Positions 6,015 through 6,091 of a stretch of 6,091 nucleotides of DNA are shown one piece after another. The DNA lies in the NCBI GenBank assembly GCA_007121115.1, contig SKMI01000202.1:1-6091 (forward strand). The letters are read 5' to 3'. The notes under the pieces are model-generated. The model was not told the origin of the DNA, did not search any database, and worked only from the letters and a program-made list of their open reading frames with translations. The position numbers and the translations under genes were made by a program. The stretch's first letter is position 1. The number at the start of each line of letters is the position of its first letter. Source of the DNA: Paracoccaceae bacterium (GTDB lineage Bacteria > Pseudomonadota > Alphaproteobacteria > Rhodobacterales > Rhodobacteraceae).

Positions 6015-6091
6015 GCCGCGATCCGGCGCACGACATCTTCGCGCACCTCGATCCCCAGCCCGGGGCCGGTCAGCGGGTAGGCCCAGCCGTC
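6011..6091 (-). CDS. C-terminal end of a probable enolase-superfamily (mandelate racemase/muconate lactonizing-type) enzyme
   Basis: Only the last 26 codons and the TGA (6013-6011) are present; the rest lies beyond the right edge. The visible tail contains LTGPGLGIEV followed by an acidic-basic end, a pattern typical of the C-terminus of mandelate racemase/muconate lactonizing enzymes, including sugar-acid dehydratases such as rhamnonate, galactonate and glucarate dehydratases. Its stop overlaps the next gene's ATG by 4 bp, so it is part of the operon. A dehydratase making a 2-keto-3-deoxy acid would fit well upstream of the FAH-family enzyme. The short fragment makes the family call moderate and the substrate unknown. 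This stretch was translated by hand. Confidence 0.68.
   Translation of the reverse strand, partial: DGWAYPLTGPGLGIEVREDVVRRIAA

Overview
The window is about 6.1 kb of GC-rich DNA packed with genes, all read from the minus strand. High GC, a third-position G/C bias, short or overlapping gene junctions and protein sequences like those of Rhodobacterales (roseobacter-type) relatives suggest an alphaproteobacterial chromosome or megaplasmid. This placement is inferred from general resemblance, not from a marker gene.

In transcription order (high to low coordinates) there are seven genes. They are: the last 26 codons of a probable enolase-superfamily sugar-acid dehydratase (6091-6011); an acetoacetate decarboxylase-like protein (6014-5229); a D-2-hydroxyacid dehydrogenase of the CtBP-like group (5232-4234); a fumarylacetoacetate hydrolase (FAH) family enzyme closely resembling 2,4-diketo-3-deoxy-L-rhamnonate hydrolases (4237-3392); a RhaS-type periplasmic sugar-binding protein (3305-2262); a double-domain sugar ABC ATPase (2203-695); and the first 227 residues of a sugar ABC permease (681-1). 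The first three junctions are all 4-bp ATGA overlaps. The ATPase-permease junction is 13 nt, so this reads as one operon of catabolic enzymes followed by an importer in the order S-T-P seen in rhizobial rhaSTPQ loci.

The likely logic is that the ABC system imports a (deoxy)sugar or related compound. Cytoplasmic oxidation and dehydration then lead to a 2,4-diketo acid cleaved by the FAH-family enzyme. The dehydrogenase and the acetoacetate decarboxylase-like protein add steps that the standard non-phosphorylating L-rhamnose route does not need. The true substrate may therefore be something else, or a side branch may be encoded. No lactonase, sugar dehydrogenase or regulator lies in the window.

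The only non-coding stretches are 86 nt (3306-3391) before the binding-protein gene and 58 nt (2204-2261) after it. Each holds a strong inverted repeat that would fold in the mRNA, so the binding-protein cistron is bracketed by stem-loops. Neither has a U-tract, which fits mRNA stabilisation or processing better than termination. No tRNA, rRNA, CRISPR, insertion sequence or convincing promoter was seen, and both ends of the window cut through genes.
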